Shown here: positions 1 to 12,183 of the stretch, one piece after another | Numbering within the stretch: the first letter of the stretch is position 1 | Layout: each line of letters begins with the position of its first letter | Source: Scilla litardierei | Lineage: Eukaryota > Streptophyta > Magnoliopsida > Asparagales > Asparagaceae | Direction of reading: 5' to 3' | DNA: 64,000 nt | NCBI GenBank assembly: GCA_030789695.1 | Contig: CM061142.1 | Location: 278,063,043-278,127,042, forward strand | The notes under the pieces: model-generated | Told to the model about the DNA's origin: nothing | Database searches by the model: none | Seen by the model: only the letters and a program-made list of their open reading frames with translations | Position numbers and translations under genes: made by a program

Positions 1-1361
1 AGGGTTATAATTTTGATTGGTATTGTTGCTTTTACGGGATGTTGCATGCGTGCATACCGTGAGGTATACACGACTATTGTACATCTTAATTATGTATGTA
101 CATAGGTGTTGGTGTACTAATTATAGGTAGTAGGCTAGGGTGTGAATATATGTTACATATGTATGACTATACGGTGAATGTTTGTGCTAGGGTGGGTATT
201 ATAAATATATGTGTGCTGATGTCTGTATTACTATTACTATGGTGTATAAAATGATTGAACTATGTAAGTATTACCGGACTAATATTAAGTGTGATTGACT
301 ATGGTATGTATATGGTTGTAGTGGTAGGCATATATATAAATATTGGAGTGATATTGGTATAGGTATGAATGCCGTGTTACGTATATAGAATAACCTGATA
401 TGTGTATTGAGTCTCACTCAAGCTTGAGTGGGTAAACTCTAAGTATATTGAATGTATGTTTGTAGTTTGAATATAGCGATGTTCGATGTATGTATAGTGA
501 TAGGAGTGTTTGTGCCTGGTTGTGCTACGCACATGATTGTGGGTCGCTACGCCAGTATATAGTTATAGGTGCTGGTCTTGTGGTATAGTTATTTACTAAG
601 GACTTGTTATGTGAACGTATGTGTACTAGCTAAATTAGGTGTGTTTGTGTGCTAGTTATACAATGGCATGATTGGTGTATGTAAATGAAATGTTAGCGTG
701 TATGGGTGTGCACCATGCACGGGTAAGTATGTGCTTAGTTATAGGTATTGATGACTATGGTATATGTGGCGTGTCATAAATATAGTTATAGGACCGTACG
801 TGATGTGAATATATGGTGAACTATTTGCATGTATTGAATGACTATATATTGTGAAATTATAGTAGTGGTGAACGTATATTAGATATAGTGAACTTGATTT
901 AATAATGGTATGGTGTGACTATATGTGTTGAGATGCTTGGTATTGGATGAATATTAGAGGGTAGTATACCCTTGATGTTTGTGCATAGGTAACTACATAT
1001 AGGTAGAGCGATGATTGTATTGGCTAAAGCGTGAAACTATCATTATATAAGTATCTGAAATATTGTTTTGTGATTAGGTAGGTAGTAGCTATATAAGGGA
1101 TGCATGCTTATATATATGATTGAAATACGTGTATGAGTCTGACTGACCATAATAGGTATAAGTGTATACGTACGTGAATGTATATATATATATATATATA
1201 CGTATTGGTAGTAATAATGTTTGACTACCTAGTGCATATATGAGCACTTGTAATGACTATACTTGGTTTGAAATATAATGTGACTTGATTTGGGGTAGTT
1301 ACTAGAGCGACTAGCTATATTAGAAAGTCCGAGGACGGACTTTATTCTAAGGTGGGGAGGA
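1..1361 (+). mobile_element. 3' internal end of Tekay/Del-like gypsy element C, non-coding
   Basis: This stretch lies directly upstream of a PPT and an LTR start, so it is the 3' internal part of an element whose 5' end is outside the window. Autonomous Tekay/Del elements carry integrase and a chromodomain here, but I see no reading frame of useful length on the plus strand and no integrase motif. It is rich in T, G and A and poor in C on the plus strand, with many GTATG/TATGT words and a short (TA)n run near 1181-1200. The copy is probably a non-autonomous, LARD-like derivative. The last 30 bases hold the GAGGACGGAC motif that typically precedes the PPT in this lineage. Confidence 0.6.
1349..1361 (+). 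other. Polypurine tract of element C
   Basis: AAGGTGGGGAGGA lies immediately 5' of the LTR start TGTAACGACC. This is the usual layout for plus-strand priming in gypsy elements and shows that the next LTR is a 3' LTR on the plus strand. Confidence 0.75.
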
Positions 1362-1948
1362 TGTAACGACCACTTTTCGTCGTACGTTGTTCGTGCACGT
1401 GCTTTTGGCCGTGCACGTGTTTGTTTTAGACTTTATTTGTTTGTGAACACTTTCGTGTGATATGCCGTTGTGAACGTCTCAGAGAGTATTAAATAGCGGC
1501 ACTAATTTGGAACGACGTTCCTCGAGTCGTTTTACCACAATTTAAACTTATTCGATGAGACGTGGCGATTTTCACTTTTGACGGGAGACGTTTCTATTTT
1601 TAGTTTCGTCGTCCGACGTCAAAACTGAGATCCGTTTTCTTAGTTAGCTCACATTTGTCGCCACGATCACCATGATATTTATTTTATAATTTTTGGAGTT
1701 TATTTGACCACTTTTATATTTTTAACAAGTTTTATATTATTTTTAATAATTAATTTATAAATTATTTTCGGCCAAATAAAATTTATTTAAGTTTTAAACG
1801 TTTTAAAGAATTTTTGAGCCAATTTCCAGCTCATTTGGACCAAGTCAAACCCTTGGGTGAGTTGGAGTAGTTTTAATTCAAATTTTAAATTATTTTAATA
1901 TTCTAATCCTATTAGATTTAGCCCTAGACCAAGTCAACCCATCTACAC

Positions 1949-1956
1949 TATATAAG
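1949..1956 (+). promoter_or_regulatory. TATA box of element C LTR
   Basis: TATATAAG lies about 590 bp into the LTR, just upstream of the C-rich leader. That is the expected U3/R position for a Pol II promoter in this type of LTR. Confidence 0.5.
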
Positions 1957-3134
1957 CAACCCCTAGGAAGACCTATTTTCGCAAGAAATTAGCCCTAGCC
2001 TCTTCCAAACTTGAAATTGGACGTTGCGACGATTCGTCGTAACGTTGCGACGAACGGCAGCCGCACGACCGAAGGAATCGCCCCCGTTCCCCCGCTCCGA
2101 CCGAAGGCCATCCCCGCACCACAGCCGCTCTGCACCTCGCTGCTGTCGCCACCCCGCTCCCCGCTCCGACCGAGGATTCCTCTCGGTCAGACCGAGAGGC
2201 TTCCCCGCTCCGCTCGCATCCCCGCACCGCTGCAAGCCCCCGCTCAGCGCCCGCCTTGTCGCCCGCATCCGCTAGCGCTTGACCGAGCGGATCGCCCGCC
2301 TCCGCAACGTTGCAACGCTTGCAACGTTGCAGCGCCCGCTCCCCCGCATCCGCAGCGCACGACCGGTGCTGTCCCCCGCACCGACCGACCGACCTCTCCG
2401 CACCAAGGCTCGCGACCGACCCCCGCTGCTGCACAGCTCGTTCCCTAGAGCCCGACCGATGGAATCTCCCGCATCGGCTGTGTACGACCGAGAGCCACTC
2501 GTCGCAACCCCGCATCCATCGCATCGCTTGCCACCGTGGGCCCCCCAAGTTCTCCAGAGTTATTGTGGGACCCCCAAAGGCCCCTAGGACTGCTGTGGGC
2601 CCCACCTAGGTGCGTTCTCTTCGACGACTTGCCGCGTACGACGTCGTCGCACGTCGTAGCCCGTCGTCGCACGTGCGAGCTTTGGAATCTGGAATCGTCG
2701 CCCCGGTTGAAGCTCTGAATTTTCCAGCGAGGAATATATATTGGAATCAGGACTTGGAGCGCGATCTTTCATTCCAACCCCCGGCGTCGCTACCCGACGC
2801 CGGTGTAGCTTTCGCGTCGTGTTGAGGTAACGTTTTGCACCCCTAGGACCCCCAACCCAATTGCATGCTAATAAAGACTAAAAATCAGTATTTTAAAGTA
2901 TTTTAAATGTTTTAGCAATCACTAATCAAGATTAATAAAACGGATGTAGGCCGGTGGACTTGTGCACGTAGGAATCGTGACTTTGGACTCGTTGGACGGT
3001 GTTTCCTTGACGTGATAGTTGCAGGCAAGTGAAACTTGCCAACTCTTGTGTAGGGCCATGTTTTTAGGCCACTTACTTGCTTTTAGCGTAAAAGAGACTA
3101 GTTAGTGAAATGATAGCTGGCTAGACGCCTACTT

Positions 3135-3200
3135 GATCTAGTTTGACAACGAAACTAGATCCGTCACCTAAATGATCTAGTTTGACAACGAAGCTAGATC
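3135..3200 (+). repeat. Two tandem stem-loops in element C LTR
   Basis: Hairpin 1 has 10-bp arms GATCTAGTTT (3135-3144) and AAACTAGATC (3152-3161) around the 7-nt loop GACAACG. Hairpin 2 (3174-3200) repeats it with the same loop and one G-U type change in the right arm. The homologous place in the solo LTR at 12052-12076 forms a hairpin of different stem sequence. Confidence 0.7.
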
Positions 3201-4202
3201 CAACCCCTTAAAATTGTTGTTCATGCATGCTAAAATGTCACGTTTACTTTCCTTACCTGTACGCTTTACTTTAACTGCCATGTCATGTCATCCATGCATT
3301 GAATGTTGCATCCGTAGCACACGCTACATACTTGTACTTGCTTGTCCCGGGCTAGGTGCACCCCTATGCCATACTTGTTAAAGACACTTCCTGGCTCGTG
3401 ATCCAGAAGCGAGCATTACCATTCGGGGGTAAGGCCCTGGCTCGACACACGTGGAGGGGTAGGGTTGACCGACCACTCAGCGTAAAAGTGTGCCCGTACA
3501 GCCTCTTTAGCTGTAAGGCGTGAACTCTGTGCACGAGGTGCTTACTTTTCTTGTCTTGTACTTGTCTTGTGAATGTCATGCCATGCTCGTACTTTGCTTT
3601 ACCTTACTTTACCTGTTGCACTCATACTTTAACTGCCATGTCATTTGCATCATGCTAGAACTGCTAGGTTGCTTTACTTTCAGTTTCACTTGCACAAGTC
3701 TCTTGTAGACTTGCTGACATGTGCCCCTTGCTCTTTTGGGTGTCACATGTTAGACCCTGAGCCAGAGACAGTCGTTGCTGAGTACGTGATGTGTTGCTGA
3801 CGCTGAGTCTGAGTCCATGATTGCCCAGGAGGATTTTGGTGGACACCGGTGACCATTCTTTGAGTCTTTGTTGAGCTTTATTTTGCTTTAGGCCTTTTGT
3901 TAGTTTTTGGTGCGTAGCACCGTCGTTTGTACTTTGTACTTTTGTTGGCCATGTTTGGGCCTTTAGTCTCTTTTTCTTTTAGCCTGGTGGCTTTTCTGCG
4001 ATGTTGGAAACTTATTTTATGGATATTCGGAGATATTTCTTTTGTCTCATTTCATTATTATTATCTTTGTTTCGTTAGCGTTGCAAGGACCTGCAGTTTT
4101 AAATTTGATCGACGCTTATCGGACTTGCAGCTTTGTAGCTTCAAGTCTGAGCGGACCTTCTCACGCTTCGCCTCCATATTTTTGGGAAGCGGGGCGTGAC
4201 AA

Positions 4203-4696
4203 TGTGATTAGAGAGCTTAATGATAAATTTTGCATGTTGGATAATGATTTTAAAAGAAAAATGATTGAATTTGAAAAGAAGGAAGAGGAAAACAAGAGAG
4301 CTTTTATAAGTAAATGCACATTGCTTGTGGAAGAAAATAAATTGTTGAAATCCAAAGTCTCTAATCTTGAAGTTGCCATTAAGAAATTCTCTATGGGAAA
4401 ACAATCGTTGGATACTATTTTAGAGAATCAACTATATGGCAATAATAGAAGAGGACTTGGATTTGGTTTGAAAAGTGTCGAAAAGCCAAAATTCAAGAAA
4501 TTCCACAATACACCCTCTATTGCAAAGAACAAATATGCAAAGTGCTTTACTTGTGATAGTAGGCCACACTTCATATTATTGTAAATTTAGGAACACAAAT
4601 ATCAAGTTTAAACAAGTGTGGGTTCCTAAAACTATATTGGCTAACACTAGTGGACCTTGTTGGATTCCAAGGTCACACTTAACACCTTTCATGTAG
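4203..4696 (+). pseudogene. gag: Sirevirus-like gag C-terminal fragment
   Basis: The translation beginning near 4203 is Lys/Glu-rich and coiled-coil-like (EKKEEENKRAF, LLVEENKLLKSKVSNLE), typical of the gag region before the zinc knuckle in Sireviruses. It then reads KYAKCFTCDS, where a knuckle would begin, and stops at about 4584. A shifted frame continues with HTSYYCKFRNTN and VWVPKTILANTSGP, which matches the Trp-Val-Pro-Lys repeats that usually follow the knuckle. One frameshift therefore lies near 4545-4570, inside the knuckle. The upstream open frame (4042-4202) is read-through of the neighbouring LTR and not part of the gene. Confidence 0.6.
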
Positions 4697-5935
4697 GTGT
4701 GATAGAGTTTTGGCGAGGAGCGTTAAATTCAATGTCTCATTCTTTTAGCTCCTTCGTCAAAAAGCGACGACAAGGTATAATTTTTATCCCTCTTTGCATT
4801 TCATTGCATACCTTCATAGACTTTTTGTGTGCTTGTTTTTATTTTATTTTTTGTGCTTGCATGCATGATTTTTTAAATGTTTTTATTACTGAAAAAAAAC
4901 CAAAAATCAAAAAAAAATTGTGCTTATTGATTATCCTCTTATGAATCTCTTAAGTGGTATTGTATGAATGATCAATCTATCCCTTGTAGAAGTCAATTCA
5001 TTATTGTTGTAGCTACATGAACATGATGTTATTCTTTTTAGTAGCCATGACATGTCTCATAAGTTTTAAACTCGACTTCTACACCTACATTTGCACTTTC
5101 ACGATAATTGACTCGTTAGTGCTTTTGGAGATTCTTTTGAAGAATAATGGAAAGTGAATGTAGGAATGATTAATTTCTGAAATTTTCTAAGGGATATGAA
5201 GTGTTTAGCCATGAATTATAATTGAGCACAAAAGAATTGCAAATGAAAAAAATATGTGAAAATTGCTCCGTATGAAAAATGGATACACTTCATGGCTAAT
5301 ACACAACCCACGAGTATCCAACTTGTGCTAAATGGGTAATCATTAGCGTTGGTGTATATAACTCGTCAAGCAATTCCACCCCACATTTAAAAGTCCTTTT
5401 AGGCCATGTTTCGGGGTTCGGTAACTTGAACTCATCTTTGATGAGGTGGGAAAAATCAATCCTAGTGATATTCATGAAAAATTGGAAAATGCGGATTGAT
5501 TTGGTTGATTGTTCTAAAATTGAATCTCCTTTAGTACTTTATTGTTTATATCATTACACTCACACAAAGGTGGAGAAGTCTTGTTAAGAAATTCTATGAG
5601 CTTGAATTGTCTATTCTTTGGAAAACTCATGCAAATTGCACGCTACTTTTAATAATGGTTTATTTTTGCATGGAATATTTTTGTGACTTCATTAATCCAC
5701 TTTTGGTGATTACAAAGGGGGAGAAAGAAAAGAAAGATTTGTCGGTATTATTTGTCGGCATTATTTGTTGAAGGGGGAGCTTGAGAGAAGGGGGAGCATG
5801 CTTTTATATTTACTATCTGTTGTGCATGCTTTGTAATGCTTGAATGACTCATCCATACATCATATTCCATTACCCCCTTCAACACACTTCACACACCCAT
5901 CTATTGCTCAAATCTTTTATGGGTTTGTCATCACC

Positions 5936-5948
5936 AAAAGGGGGAGAT
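5936..5948 (+). other. Polypurine tract of the Sirevirus-like element
   Basis: AAAAGGGGGAGAT lies directly before TGTTGGACGC. The phrase around it (TCACCAAAAGGGGGAGATTG) is characteristic of Sirevirus 3' ends. Confidence 0.8.
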
Positions 5949-8007
5949 TGTTGGACGCAACGATCTAGGATCTCTTTGTTTGATGATGACAAACGTGTCG
6001 TGATATCTAATGTGTGTGCTAGTGTGTTTCAGGATTGGCAAAACAATATATGTTCACCTTTTGGCGGAATTGCTATTCGTATAGCATATTGGGAGAAAGG
6101 GAGTGTGTGTGCCCAAAGAAGATTTGACTTGGTCAATGCGGAGAGAGATGGAATCTATTTGGGATGTGGTCAAATCAATTAGAGATTAATTTCAATTTCA
6201 TATTCAATTTGAATTGCTATCAAATCCCAATTTGATCAAATCAAATCTCCTATTTGTGTTTCAAAGTGATAGAACCAAATCTCTAATCTCCTATTCAAAA
6301 TAGGATTCCCCGTAACCGCATCACCCTATCATCACCCTATAAAAACTCATCCTCTAGGGTTGAAAACGCGCGCGGCTAAATCAAAAATTTTCACGGGGGC
6401 CGAAACCTTTTTGATCTCTCTTCCCTTTGGCCGAAAACAAAGGGGCACGCACAGTTTTTTAAAGAGAGGCCGAAATTTTTTTTATAGGGGAAGTGCCGCA
6501 AGAGCAAACGTTTGCATCTTTTGTGCACACATTTTTTTGGTGGCCGCATCATTTCTCAAGTGCACAAAATGATTTTTGGTGGCCGCATCATTTTTTTTGG
6601 GGCTAAAACATATGCTTGTTTTGCAGGGTGATTCAAAAGTCCACAAGTTCAAGTTGTGAGCCGAAATCTTGGACGTACGAATTCATCATCAAGGTGCAAG
6701 CTTGTGGAGCAAAAATTCTCACAGCCGCAATTTTTGACCAAGGGGTCTTCATTCTTGTGAAATCCCCAAGGCAGACACAAAACCAACTTTTGAAGGGTCG
6801 CACGCATCAAGGAATCTTCATAATTGCTAAAGGCCGAATTCTTAAGGGGTCTTCTTTGTTGCTCTTGGCCGCAAGAATTAGAAAGAAGGGCTGCTGACTC
6901 TTGGACCCTAGTGCAAGATCAAAAAGGGAAGTTGTGTTTAATGTATTAAACATGATTTATTTGTCTCACTTGTTTATTTGTTTGCAGGCTGCTACCCACC
7001 AGGGCTTGGGAAATTTGTAGGGTACATGTGATTGAAGGAAGAGAGATATAAATACTCTACAGTGAAAGATTTAAATAATCTCTTCACATCTTTGTGCTTT
7101 TGCTTGAAGAAACACCATCAGCCGAAATGCACTCAAGCCCCACATTAATTTCCCATGATTTATTTTGAGTGTGGTCCTATTGCAGGGTTCCAACACAAGT
7201 TGGGTGTTTGTTTTCAATAAGAATCTCCAGGCATTGAAGTGTCAGAGAGCCACATAAGTCTTCAAGCTTTGAAGAGTAAGACCCGTGCCAATCTGCTCTT
7301 TGCCGACCTAGACAAGTGTCATTGTCGATCCTTGAGGGTGCCTAGCCATGACTCTCCTTTGTGTCATCCAAGCACTTGCCGAAACTTCAAGCACCCAACA
7401 CCATAGCAAGTTACAAGTTCGAGATCTACATCCAAGGGGAGAGAGCGAGGAGCCGCAACTTGAGTTGCCGACGACAAGTTTACATCATCGTCAGACGAGA
7501 CATGACACGGGCTGAAAGACAGAGACGATGCACCATCACTGAGCAATTCTAAACTCTATTTTATTATCTCTGTGATTGTGTAAGATCTCTGTAGGGAAAA
7601 CTTTACCTATTTTTCTGTGACTATTTTGGGACTTGTCTAGTTAGGACTAGACAAGTGGGACCCAGCTAGTTTGGGACTAGCTGGTAGAAAGCGTTACTAG
7701 GATTGATAGTGAGAGAAAACACTGTGTGTGGGGTACTGAGAGCCTGGCGAGTGTAGAGACGTAGAGGGTGCTCTGAGCGTGCTCTAACTTGTGGTTTTGT
7801 ACCTATTGCGCTATTCAATTCTAGTTCTGCTTTGGGGGCTGGAGTAGATCGTTGGGACGACCGAGCCATGGTAAATCTGCTGTGTACTCTGTGTCTGCTT
7901 TTTATTTACCATGTTGCTGCTATAACTGCGTGTGCTTATTCGTGGGTTGCACGAATTATTTTTATAAGCCTATTCACCCCCCTCTAGGCTAGGATCCAGA
8001 TCCAACA
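5949..8007 (+). mobile_element. 3' LTR of the Sirevirus-like element (2059 bp)
   Basis: The LTR begins TGTTGGACGC after the PPT and ends AGATCCAACA, giving the 7-bp terminal inverted repeat TGTTGGA/TCCAACA. A TATA box lies at 6338. Open frames inside (for example 6616-6897) show no known domain. The following bases GAGTA (8008-8012) would be one TSD copy. After the LTR the sequence is again C-poor Tekay-type internal DNA, which identifies the host of this insertion. Confidence 0.75.
6338..6345 (+). promoter_or_regulatory. TATA box of the Sirevirus-like LTR
   Basis: TATAAAAA lies about 390 bp into the LTR, after a run of ATCACCCTATC, at the expected U3/R position. Confidence 0.5.
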
Positions 8008-8804
8008 GAGTATTGTATATGCATGTGGATGTATATTGTTTTATTATAATGTATCTATGCTTGGGATATAATGACCTTAGTGTCTAAGCCCGCTCACCCC
8101 TATGTCGGCCTATTTAAGGAAGTCTGAGGGCGTACTTGATCCTAAGGTGGGTAGATTACGATGACCCTAGTGCTAGGAGTAAGGCGTATATAAATTGGTG
8201 TTTGGTGTAAGGTGATACATGCATGTCTATACGGGTAGCGATGTGTATTATAATGTGTATATGGTATTATGTGGTATGTAAAAGTGATTGTATGATTGAA
8301 GTGTTAATTAATAAAGAGTGATTCTATTTTTGTACTAGTGGCAAGTTTATGTGGCGTGTAGTACTATATCATTATAGATTGTGAGTGTATAAGATATATG
8401 ATAATACATAGTGTATTAGTAATATTGTGGGTGTGCAAAGTGATGGCACACTTACAACTAATAAATCGATGTGGTTGTGTAGTAAAGTGTTACTAATCGT
8501 CGAGAATAATATTGGTTGGGATTGTATTTGTAAGATGGTAATATATTAAACGTGTTATGTTAATACGTAATTAGTAATGTGTGTATGTGTATAGTTACTA
8601 CTAGTAGCATTGGCGTTGATTAGTACTATCAGTGGTAATACTATTGGGGTTGATGTTAGTATTAGAAATACAACTTGATTATGGCATGATGATTATTTAT
8701 GGTGTGTGTGCATTAGAAGAGGAGATGCAAGCGTTACCCTTACGTTTTCCGGTGTCTTAGCCGACGAGATTCCGAGGACGGAATCGCTTTTAAGGTGGGT
8801 AGGA
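8008..8804 (+). mobile_element. 3' internal end of Tekay/Del-like element A, non-coding
   Basis: Like 1-1361, this stretch precedes a PPT and LTR but has no coding capacity, so element A also looks LARD-like. It is rich in T, A and G. A second, degenerate copy of the pre-PPT module (GTCTGAGGGCGTAC...AAGGTGGGTAG) occurs at about 8110-8155, before the functional-looking one at 8770-8804. Confidence 0.55.
8792..8804 (+). other. Polypurine tract of element A
   Basis: AAGGTGGGTAGGA directly precedes the LTR start TGTAACGACC and follows the CCGAGGACGG motif. Confidence 0.7.
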
Positions 8805-10026
8805 TGTAACGACCAGTTTTCACGATGCATTTTATCTGTATTCTTCCGTGTGTTTATTCTTCTTCGTATCCGTAGTTAGGCGTATTTGTCCCTGTTTCCC
8901 CCGTACCCGTTTCCACTTCAAACTTCTACATATTGTTATTATAATCATTATTTTGAACATAGATAAGCTCCTTATTATAAGTATTTTCAAAATACCTCTT
9001 CTTAAAAATTAATTTAAACTTTCACATCCAAAATTTGATTTTCAAATCAGTTCAAACTTTTAAATTCAAATGCAGCCTACCATTTTTGAACCTTATTAAA
9101 CTTATTTATTTGCTCTTATTATACCTATTAAATTTTATTAATCTTTTTCAAATCCTTCCCTAATTAAACCCATTTAATATTAATTCCATTAATACGATTT
9201 TTAAACCCTTTCCTAAACTACTCTAGCCAATTTTTGAACCTAGACCGAACTTACCCAGGCCGATACACACTCACGCACACAGCCATGAAACAAAAAAAAG
9301 GAGAGGATGATAACCCCAAGGCCTATAACTCATGTGCTAGCAAGACTCCTACACCAAAGTTTACATAAGAAATTCTAAACTAATATAATAAACCCAACCT
9401 ATACTACAACCGTCCCTCACACAACAACTAATATAAAAAAATAAACCCTAAGGCTTTTTGTGTTGCCATCCTAAAGCACACCCCACACACAAATAATTTA
9501 ATAGGAACCTTTAAGACCCTATAGATAGGCTATTCACATGCTCTTTTCTATTTCCCCCACACAGGCTAACCTATATTGTGTACCTGGGGTATCAGCTAAC
9601 CTTTTGAACCCAAGCCTATTATAAATTAAACCCTAGGGTATTTTATTCTAGCCTTAACAAAACTCAGCCGCCAACATCACAAGCCACATCCCCTCCTCCT
9701 ACACATGACGCCTCCTCGCCCGGCACCCATCGCGCGGCGTCCTCGCCCAGCACCCATCGCACAGCGCCTCCCCCTCTCCCTACCTCTTTTCTCCACGCCA
9801 TCACAAGACCGCAGCCCTCATCTTCCTTGCACGCAACACCCAAACGCCAGGAGCTGCTCCCTCCTTGTCGCTACCACACCCAGATCACCTGCGACAGCAT
9901 CAACCCCAACCCCAGCCATCTTCAGGCCGCCCAGCTCCCTCCCGAAGGCGCGACACCCAGCTCTCGGTGCCTCTGCATCCCCACGTCAACAACAGTGCGC
10001 CCAGCGACCAAACGCAACAGCACAGC
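8805..10026 (+). mobile_element. LTR of element A, first part
   Basis: The LTR starts TGTAACGACCAG after the PPT. A TATA-like TTATAAAT lies near 9619, followed by a C-rich leader from about 9690. The LTR is interrupted at 10026 by a solo LTR flanked by ACAGC (10022-10026 and 13213-13217). The sequence resumes in matching C-rich style at 13213. Confidence 0.65.
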
Positions 10027-12051
10027 TGTAACGGTCGCTTTCCGACCTTATGAATTTTCTGCGTGCACGTGTTTTATCGTGCACGTATTTTATTTGGCAC
10101 CTTCTGGATTCCGAAATATGCGATGTGATATGCCGTTGTGATCATTTGGGAGTGTGGGATTTTATAGTAATGTTTGGGAACGCCGTTTCACGGTTCGTTT
10201 TCTCGCAAAACGATTTTGAACGATAGGGGCATTTTAGTCTTTTGACTCAAAACACCGTTTCCAATTTTACGTAAATTCTTGGTAGACGTTACGCATGATC
10301 AGGCTTTGTAGGTCTGTGCGTCTCGTCTCCACGATCGCCCCAGTATTTTCGGATAATTTTTCTGATGGCCAGATTGAGAGATATCACCCGGAATAACCTC
10401 GACCGTCGATCTCCCCAATCAGTTCAAATTCGAATTGTTAGCCAAATCTGGCTAAATATCTTATTTAAATCATTTTAAATATTTCCTAAACTGTTTCGCT
10501 AACCTCCCCTAGAATTTCCCCTTTTGTGCACCCTCTACCCCCAACCCCTCTCACAATGAACCCATATCTGATAGCTTTTTAGCAATTTTTATTATTATAT
10601 TAACCCCAACTTTAGCCCTAACCTAACCCTAACCCTGAACGTAGCCGCCGGCCCCCCTAAAACAAATCCCCGATTCCCCTCTCTCTCCCGCTCCTCCCTC
10701 AGCTGACGGCCGCACGACACCGGCATCCGTCGCCGCGCCTCCCCCGCGGCCCCCTCGCGTCAGTTGACGCCTACTCTTCCCCTCAGCCTCCGGCCCCCCT
10801 CTCAGTGCGCCGCCACGACCGCGGCCTCCCCGACGTCGCTGAGCCCCGGCGTCCCCGACCCCCGAGAGCCTTCCCCATGAGATCCCTTGCATCCACATCC
10901 CTCTCGCTCCTCCCTCGCTCCACGGCCCCCTCACAACCCCGTCGGCCACCGATCGAAGCACCGCCGTGATCGCCGCCCGCCTTTAATCACCGAACGCCGC
11001 CGCGATCCGCAGCCCTCGCGGCCTCCCCTCTCGGAGCTGCACCTCCCGCCGCCGCGATCTCAGCGTCGCGTCCCCTCTCCCGCAGCCAACAGCCCGTGTC
11101 GCGCCTCCACGGCTTTCGCCCGCCGCAGCCGCATCCTCTCTTGCGCCGGTGACCCCGCAACACCCCGCAGCCCCGATCCTGTGCAGCGCAGCCCGCCGCG
11201 CCGCGATCCACCGCCGTCTTGACCGTCGCGCTCCCTCGCAGCTCCACATTGCTCACGGTCGCCAGCCTCCGCCGCCATCGTGCTGCCCTCAGCGTGACAC
11301 CGCACGCCAAGGCCGCTGCTCGCCTCTCGCTGTGTCGCCTGCAGCCATCGCACGGAGCCCCCAAGCCACGTGCACGGCCGTGATCAACGTTCGAGATCTG
11401 TCCGCAGCCTCCCCGCGACGCTAGCTCGCTGTTTTGTCATTGGACTGATCGTGCACGCTACCCACACTTCGTCCGCTGCCCGGACGAGTCTCACTACGCT
11501 ACCCGTAGTCGAGACGCTGTGGACGCCACAGATCCCCTGCCACCCTGACACTACGTCCGCACTACTCCAGACACCGGAGAGGTTGGTTTTCCCGAAACTC
11601 GTAGCGCAACCCACCCGTAGAGAAAACTGAAAACCTAACTAAAATCGGTAACTTAACACATTAAATTTACTTTCTGCTCCCTTAAAACGATGTGGAACCG
11701 TAGATCGACGATCGGACTTTTTGACTGTGCACATATGATAGAATCGTCGGATAGGCTGAACGGACAACTTGACTTGTGACTGTTAGGGTAGCCACGACCA
11801 ACTTAGAAATGAACCTAAATAGGATTTATTGAAAATCGCGACGTGACACCGTCGCCGTGACCTGTTTCAGACGGACTACCGCGGACGTGACGACTGGACG
11901 AGATGCCCCGGACGGACGACGCACTCGCCATCACAGGCAAGTGTACCCACTTGCGTTTTTGACCGTGCCTTGGTCTTAAATTGTTAGAACTGTTAGACTG
12001 TGAGTGGATATAACTGGACGTGAAATGATAGCGTCCGGGTCGCCTTGACTA

Positions 12052-12076
12052 CTTAGACTTGACGACAAAGTCTAAG
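12052..12076 (+). repeat. Stem-loop in the solo LTR, counterpart of 3135-3161
   Basis: Arms CTTAGACTT and AAGTCTAAG (9 bp) flank the loop GACGACA. The element C hairpin at the same relative position has loop GACAACG and entirely different arms. Confidence 0.65.
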
Positions 12077-12183
12077 CTCGACAAACAACAACTTTTGACA
12101 CCGTAGGACTATTTTGTGTGTGCGTGCGTGTGAACACCCTAGAATAACATCTCCCGTACACTGGTCGTGTCATGTCCCTGTTA

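Larger units (their letters stand above)
1362..4201 (+). mobile_element. 3' LTR of Tekay/Del-like element C (2840 bp)
   Basis: The LTR starts TGTAACGACC after the PPT and ends GGGGCGTGACA. It has a TATA box near 1949, a C-rich leader-like segment at about 2030-2830 and two stem-loops at 3135-3200. It ends in an inverted repeat (CGCTTC...GAAGCG) shared with the other Tekay-type LTRs here. Position 4202 onward is Sirevirus gag sequence, so the element inserted into that gag. The bases ATGTG at 4202-4206 would be one TSD copy, with the partner outside the window. Overlapping open frames in the C-rich part run in several frames on both strands and look compositional rather than coding. Confidence 0.75.
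4202..5948 (+). mobile_element. Internal remnant of a Sirevirus-like Ty1/copia element
   Basis: The segment starts inside a gag-like frame and ends at a PPT followed by a TGTTGGA...TCCAACA LTR. After the gag fragment (to about 4696) no protease, integrase, reverse transcriptase or RNase H motif is visible. The sequence passes directly into AT-rich 3' untranslated DNA with a short oligo-A region near 4890-4916. Either pol was deleted or this was a non-autonomous derivative. The 5' part lies beyond the window because element C inserted here. Confidence 0.6.

Noticed and set aside
4042..4202. N-terminal extension of the Sirevirus gag frame
   Set aside because: This part is read-through of the element C LTR; the gag sequence begins only after the LTR boundary at 4201.
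10613..10640. Telomere-like CCTAACCCTAACCC run
   Set aside because: Only two or three imperfect units and not the usual plant CCCTAAA repeat. It sits in an LTR beside the C-rich leader.
10629..11424. Many 80-125 codon frames on both strands
   Set aside because: C-rich leader of the solo Tekay LTR. Composition keeps stops rare, and the frames are not shared with the related LTRs at 2030-2830 or 13213-13610.
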